Positions 61,262 through 64,000 of a DNA stretch of 64,000 nucleotides are shown one piece after another. This stretch comes from Polyangiaceae bacterium UTPRO1 (GTDB lineage: Bacteria > Desulfobacterota > Binatia > UTPRO1): the NCBI GenBank assembly GCA_002050235.1, contig MWST01000006.1, forward strand, positions 1 through 64,000, given 5' to 3'. Made by a program: the position numbers and the translations under genes. Numbering within the stretch: position 1 is the stretch's first letter; each line of letters opens with the position of its first letter. A model generated the notes under the pieces. The model saw nothing but the letters and a program-made list of their open reading frames with translations. It was not told where the DNA came from and ran no database searches.

Positions 61262-62253
61262 ACACCGGATCCGGAGCACCGGAGCGCGCGCGAACGCGCG
61301 TGCTCGCGATCGTCGGACCGACCGCGGCCGGCAAGAGCGCGGTGGCGATGCGGATCGCCGAGCGACTCGATGCCGAGATCGTGAGCGCCGACTCGCGCCA
61401 GATCTATCGCGGCCTCGATATCGGCACCGCGAAGCCGAGTGCGGACGACCGCCGCCGCGTGCCGCACCACCTCCTCGACGTCGCCGACCCCGACCAACGC
61501 TTCGACGCCGCCCGTTTCCGGCACCTGGCCCTCGCGGCGATCGCCGGCGCGGCGGCGCGCGGCCGGCCCGTCGTCGTCTGCGGCGGCACCGGACTCTACC
61601 TGCGCGCGCTCCGCCACGGCCTCTTCGCCGGGCCGGGCGCCGTTCCCGAGCTGCGTGCGGCGCTCTACGAGCGCGAGCGGCTGCACGGACCCGGCACGCT
61701 CCACGCCGACCTCGCAGCCGCCGATCCTGCGGCCGCATCGCGCCTCCATCCGCACGACACCGTGCGCCTGGTGCGCGCGCTCGAAGTCCTGCGCGTCACC
61801 GGCCGGCCGATCAGCGCCTGGCAGGACGCCCACGCCTTCGCCGAAACGAGCATCGACATGCAGGTGTTCGGCTGCGCCCGCCCGCGCGAAGACCTGCACG
61901 CCCGTATCGCCGCCCGCTGCGGCGCCATGATCGACGCCGGGCTCCTCACCGAGATCCGCGAGCTCTGGGACCGCGGCTACGGCCCCGAGCTCCCGCCCCT
62001 CGACAGCGTCGGCTACCGCGAGATGGGAGCTTATCTCCGCGGCGACCTCGACTTCGCAGCCGCCTGCGACGCCTTTGCGCGGGCGACGCGCCGCCTCGCC
62101 AAGCGCCAGCTCACCTGGTGGCGCTCCGACGCGACGATCGCCTGGTTCCATCCCGACCGCGACGACGCCGCCATACTGACGCGCGCCGCCGCCTGGCTGA
62201 GCTCCCCGTGCCCGTCACCTATCTCGACTTCGAGCAGCCCCTCGCTGCGCTAG
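61258..62253 (+). CDS. miaA: tRNA dimethylallyltransferase MiaA
   Basis: A 331-residue enzyme that isopentenylates A37 of tRNAs reading UNN codons. The P-loop is VGPTAAGKSAVA, followed by IVSADSRQIYRGLDIGTAKP, PHHLLDV and VVCGGTGLYLRAL. The C-terminal block DSVGYREMGAYLRGDLDFAAACDAFARATRRLAKRQLTWWR is conserved. The last ~15 residues (SSPCPSPISTSSS) are a low-complexity tail that overlaps the out-of-frame start of accA by 46 bases. ATG 61258 overlaps mutL by 4 bases; mutL-miaA is a common pairing. Confidence 0.96.
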   Translation: MNTGSGAPERARTRVLAIVGPTAAGKSAVAMRIAERLDAEIVSADSRQIYRGLDIGTAKPSADDRRRVPHHLLDVADPDQRFDAARFRHLALAAIAGAAARGRPVVVCGGTGLYLRALRHGLFAGPGAVPELRAALYERERLHGPGTLHADLAAADPAAASRLHPHDTVRLVRALEVLRVTGRPISAWQDAHAFAETSIDMQVFGCARPREDLHARIAARCGAMIDAGLLTEIRELWDRGYGPELPPLDSVGYREMGAYLRGDLDFAAACDAFARATRRLAKRQLTWWRSDATIAWFHPDRDDAAILTRAAAWLSSPCPSPISTSSSPSLR

Positions 62254-63251
62254 ACGCCCGCGTCGCCGCGCTCAGGAGCGGCGAGGTGCGCGGTCCGGCC
62301 GCGGCCCGCGAGCTGCGTCAGCTCGCCGCCGCGCGCCGCCGCCTCGAGCGCGAGGTCTACGAATCGCTCTCCGCGTGGCAGCGGGTGCAGCTCGCCCGCC
62401 ACGTCGATCGACCGCAGACGCTCGACTACGTCGGCCGGCTCTGCCGCGAATTCTTCGAGCTCCGCGGCGACCGCGCCTTCGCCGACGACCCCGCAATCGT
62501 CGCCGGCGTCGGGCTCTGCCACGGACAGCCGCTCGCCGTCGTCGGCCACCAGCGCGGACACGGCACCGCCGAGCGCGTGCGCCGCAACTTCGGCATGGCG
62601 AACCCCGAAGGACACCGCAAAGCGATCCGGGCATTCCGGCTCGCGGAGCGCCTCGGCATGCCGGTATTGACGCTCGTCGACACCCAGGGCGCGTATCCCG
62701 GCGTCGGCGCCGAGGAGCGCGGCCAGGCCGAGGCCATCGCGCACACGATGCGCACCATGACCGAGCTCCGGGTGCCGATCGTGAGCGTCGTGATCGGAGA
62801 AGGCGGCAGCGGCGGCGCGCTCGCCCTGGCGGTCGCCGACCGGGTCTTGATGATGCAATACGCCTGCTACTCGGTGATCTCGCCCGAAGGCTGCGCCGCC
62901 ATCCTCTACCGCGACCGCGACCCCGCGCACGTCGCGCGCGCGGCGGCGGCCTTGAAGCTCACCGCCGGCGACCTCCTGCGCGCCGGGGCGATCGACGCGC
63001 TGGTGCCGGAGCCGGCGGGCGGCGCGCATCGCAATCCGCGGCGCGCCCTCGAAGCGGTCGAACGGGCGGTTCTCCACGCGCTCGCGGAGCTGCGCCGGAT
63101 CTCGCCGCTCGTGCTGCGCCGCCGGCGCTACGAGAAGTTCCGCCGCCTCGGAGCGCACGTCGACGGCGGAAGCGCTGCGTCGCGGGCCGCGGCGCCGGGC
63201 GCGCGCGCGCGACGGCGGCGCGCAATTGCAAAGCCGAAAGCGGTACGGTAG
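62208..63251 (+). CDS. accA: acetyl-CoA carboxylase carboxyltransferase alpha subunit
   Basis: A 347-residue subunit of acetyl-CoA carboxylase, the first step of fatty-acid synthesis. VTYLDFEQPLAALDARVAAL is the AccA N-terminus, RPQTLDYV and FELRGDRAFADDPAIVAG follow, and VVIGEGGSGGALALAVADRVLMMQYACYSVISPEGCAAILYRD is the carboxyltransferase core. GTG 62208 is chosen from the family start, which overlaps miaA by 46 bases. The C-terminal ~25 residues are Ala/Arg-rich ([18 protein letters not shown]), a non-conserved basic tail. Confidence 0.94.
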   Translation: MPVTYLDFEQPLAALDARVAALRSGEVRGPAAARELRQLAAARRRLEREVYESLSAWQRVQLARHVDRPQTLDYVGRLCREFFELRGDRAFADDPAIVAGVGLCHGQPLAVVGHQRGHGTAERVRRNFGMANPEGHRKAIRAFRLAERLGMPVLTLVDTQGAYPGVGAEERGQAEAIAHTMRTMTELRVPIVSVVIGEGGSGGALALAVADRVLMMQYACYSVISPEGCAAILYRDRDPAHVARAAAALKLTAGDLLRAGAIDALVPEPAGGAHRNPRRALEAVERAVLHALAELRRISPLVLRRRRYEKFRRLGAHVDGGSAASRAAAPGARARRRRAIAKPKAVR

Positions 63252-63254
63252 CAG
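63226..63254 (+). promoter_or_regulatory. weak candidate promoter before pheA
   Basis: TTGCAA (63226-63231) and TAGCAG (63249-63254) are 17 bases apart at the end of accA. The first box repeats the AATTGCAA context seen before the secreted-protein gene at 38603. The -10 match is poor, so this is only a suggestion of an internal promoter. Confidence 0.2.
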
Positions 63255-63280
63255 TCGCGGCTTTGAAGGACGCGACCGAC

Positions 63281-64000
63281 GTGCCACGGACCAGCGCCCG
63301 AGATCCCTTGGTCGATCGCGAGCGCGCCAAGATCGACCGGATCGACGAGCGTATTCTCGGTCTCCTGAATGAGCGGGCGCGCCTCGCACAGCGCATCGGC
63401 GCCCGCAAGGCGCGGCGCCGGAAGGCTCGGGCCGACGCTCCCGAGGGCTTCTGGGTCCCGAGCCGTGAGAAGCGCATCCGCCGCCGGCTGCGCACCCTCA
63501 ACCGGGGCCCGCTCTCCGACGACCACGTGGCCGCCATCTTCCGCGAGATCATCTCGGCGTCGCGAGCCCTCGAAGCGCGGCTGACGGTCGCCTACCTGGG
63601 GCCGGAGGGAACGTTCACCAATCAGGCCGCGCGCGAGATCTTCGGCAGCGGGGTGGCGCTCACCCCTGCGGAATCGATCGCCGAGGTCTTCACCGAGGTC
63701 GAGCGCCGCCGCGCCGACTTCGGCGTCGTACCGGTCGAGAATTCCACCGAGGGCGCGGTGACGTCGACGCTCGACCTCCTGATCGAGTCGCCGCTGCGGA
63801 TCGCCGGCGAAGTCCGGCTCGACGTGGAGCAGTGTCTGGTCGGCACCGCGCCCGAGTGGTCGGCGATCCGTCGCGTGCTCTCGCATCCGCAGGGCCTCGC
63901 CCAGTGCCGGCGCTGGCTGGCGGCGAACCTGCCGCAGGCGAGCCTGGAGCCGGTCGCCAGCACCAGCCGGGCCGCGGAGCTCGCCGCCGGCGACCCGGCC
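63281..64000 (+). CDS. pheA: P-protein: chorismate mutase / prephenate dehydratase, 3' end outside window
   Basis: The first 240 codons of a bifunctional phenylalanine-pathway enzyme; the frame is open to the window edge. An AroQ chorismate mutase domain (DRERAKIDRIDERILGLLNERARLAQRIGARK to FREIISASRALEARL) is followed by the prephenate dehydratase domain (VAYLGPEGTFTNQAAREIFG, FGVVPVENSTEGAVTSTLDLL, SHPQGLAQCRRWL). The regulatory ACT domain would lie beyond the window. GTG 63281 has AAGGA ten bases upstream; a TTG at 63263 is an alternative. It is co-directional with accA, 29 bases downstream. Confidence 0.94.
   Translation, partial: MPRTSARDPLVDRERAKIDRIDERILGLLNERARLAQRIGARKARRRKARADAPEGFWVPSREKRIRRRLRTLNRGPLSDDHVAAIFREIISASRALEARLTVAYLGPEGTFTNQAAREIFGSGVALTPAESIAEVFTEVERRRADFGVVPVENSTEGAVTSTLDLLIESPLRIAGEVRLDVEQCLVGTAPEWSAIRRVLSHPQGLAQCRRWLAANLPQASLEPVASTSRAAELAAGDPA

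Overview
The window is about 64 kb of very GC-rich DNA, almost wholly coding, with genes packed into long operons joined by 4-base ATGA or GTGA overlaps. It encodes a diderm, lipopolysaccharide-making bacterium: a full type II secretion operon, BamA, Skp, a Lol exporter, lipid A enzymes and an LPS-core cluster. LpxI rather than LpxH, a gspN-containing secretion operon and a DUF1329 protein suggest a deltaproteobacterium-like lineage, possibly an uncultured one such as Binatota. That placement is inference; no rRNA or tRNA gene was seen. I saw no insertion sequence, prophage or CRISPR array.

Layout. 3-1855 (+): two sugar-nucleotide epimerase-family genes. 1954-3826 (-): a GAF-type sensor kinase gene that looks broken. 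3947-9387 (+): lepA, lepB, a GT-C-like membrane protein and a DUF1329 protein. 9398-9562: hairpin-rich tandem repeats between convergent genes. 9558-22596 (-): gspC-D-E-F, a small Lys/Ala-rich gene, then gspG-H-I-J-K-L-M-N. 22713-30457 onward (+): lysS, lolC/E, lolD, bamA, skp, a fused fabZ-lpxA gene and lpxI. 31366-33875 (+): a NarL-type kinase and regulator pair. 33963-42232 (+): a Gfo/Idh oxidoreductase, lpxB, msbA, a DUF374 acyltransferase, a small secreted protein, waaA, lpxK and gmhB. 42235-54105 (+): a Trm112-like protein, then LPS-core genes (two GT9 heptosyltransferases, three LPS-kinase-like proteins, a GT87, an alkaline-phosphatase-fold enzyme, two GT4, one GT2) ending in rfaE1. 54113-58170 (+): yicC, gmk, rel/spoT, ridA. 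58229-58960 (-): rpmB and rfaE2. 59432-64000 (+): mutL, miaA, accA and the start of pheA.

How it fits together. Much of the window builds and serves the outer membrane. fabZ-lpxA, lpxI, lpxB and lpxK make lipid A, waaA adds Kdo, gmhB, rfaE1 and rfaE2 make ADP-heptose, and the GT9, GT4 and GT2 enzymes extend the core. The kinase-like proteins and the phosphatase-fold enzyme probably decorate it, MsbA flips it, Lol moves lipoproteins, Bam and Skp assemble outer-membrane proteins, and the Gsp machine exports proteins across the finished membrane. lpxC, lpxD, lpxH, gmhA, hldD and gspO are not in the window.

The most unusual points are the FabZ-LpxA fusion; an apparently decayed GT2 glycosyltransferase domain fused to a Kdo-kinase-like domain; a histone-like basic ORF inside the secretion operon, next to promoter-like sites with near-leaderless geometry; a C-terminal AMIN domain on the GspD secretin; and a sensor kinase lacking its phosphoacceptor segment and carrying a frameshift.
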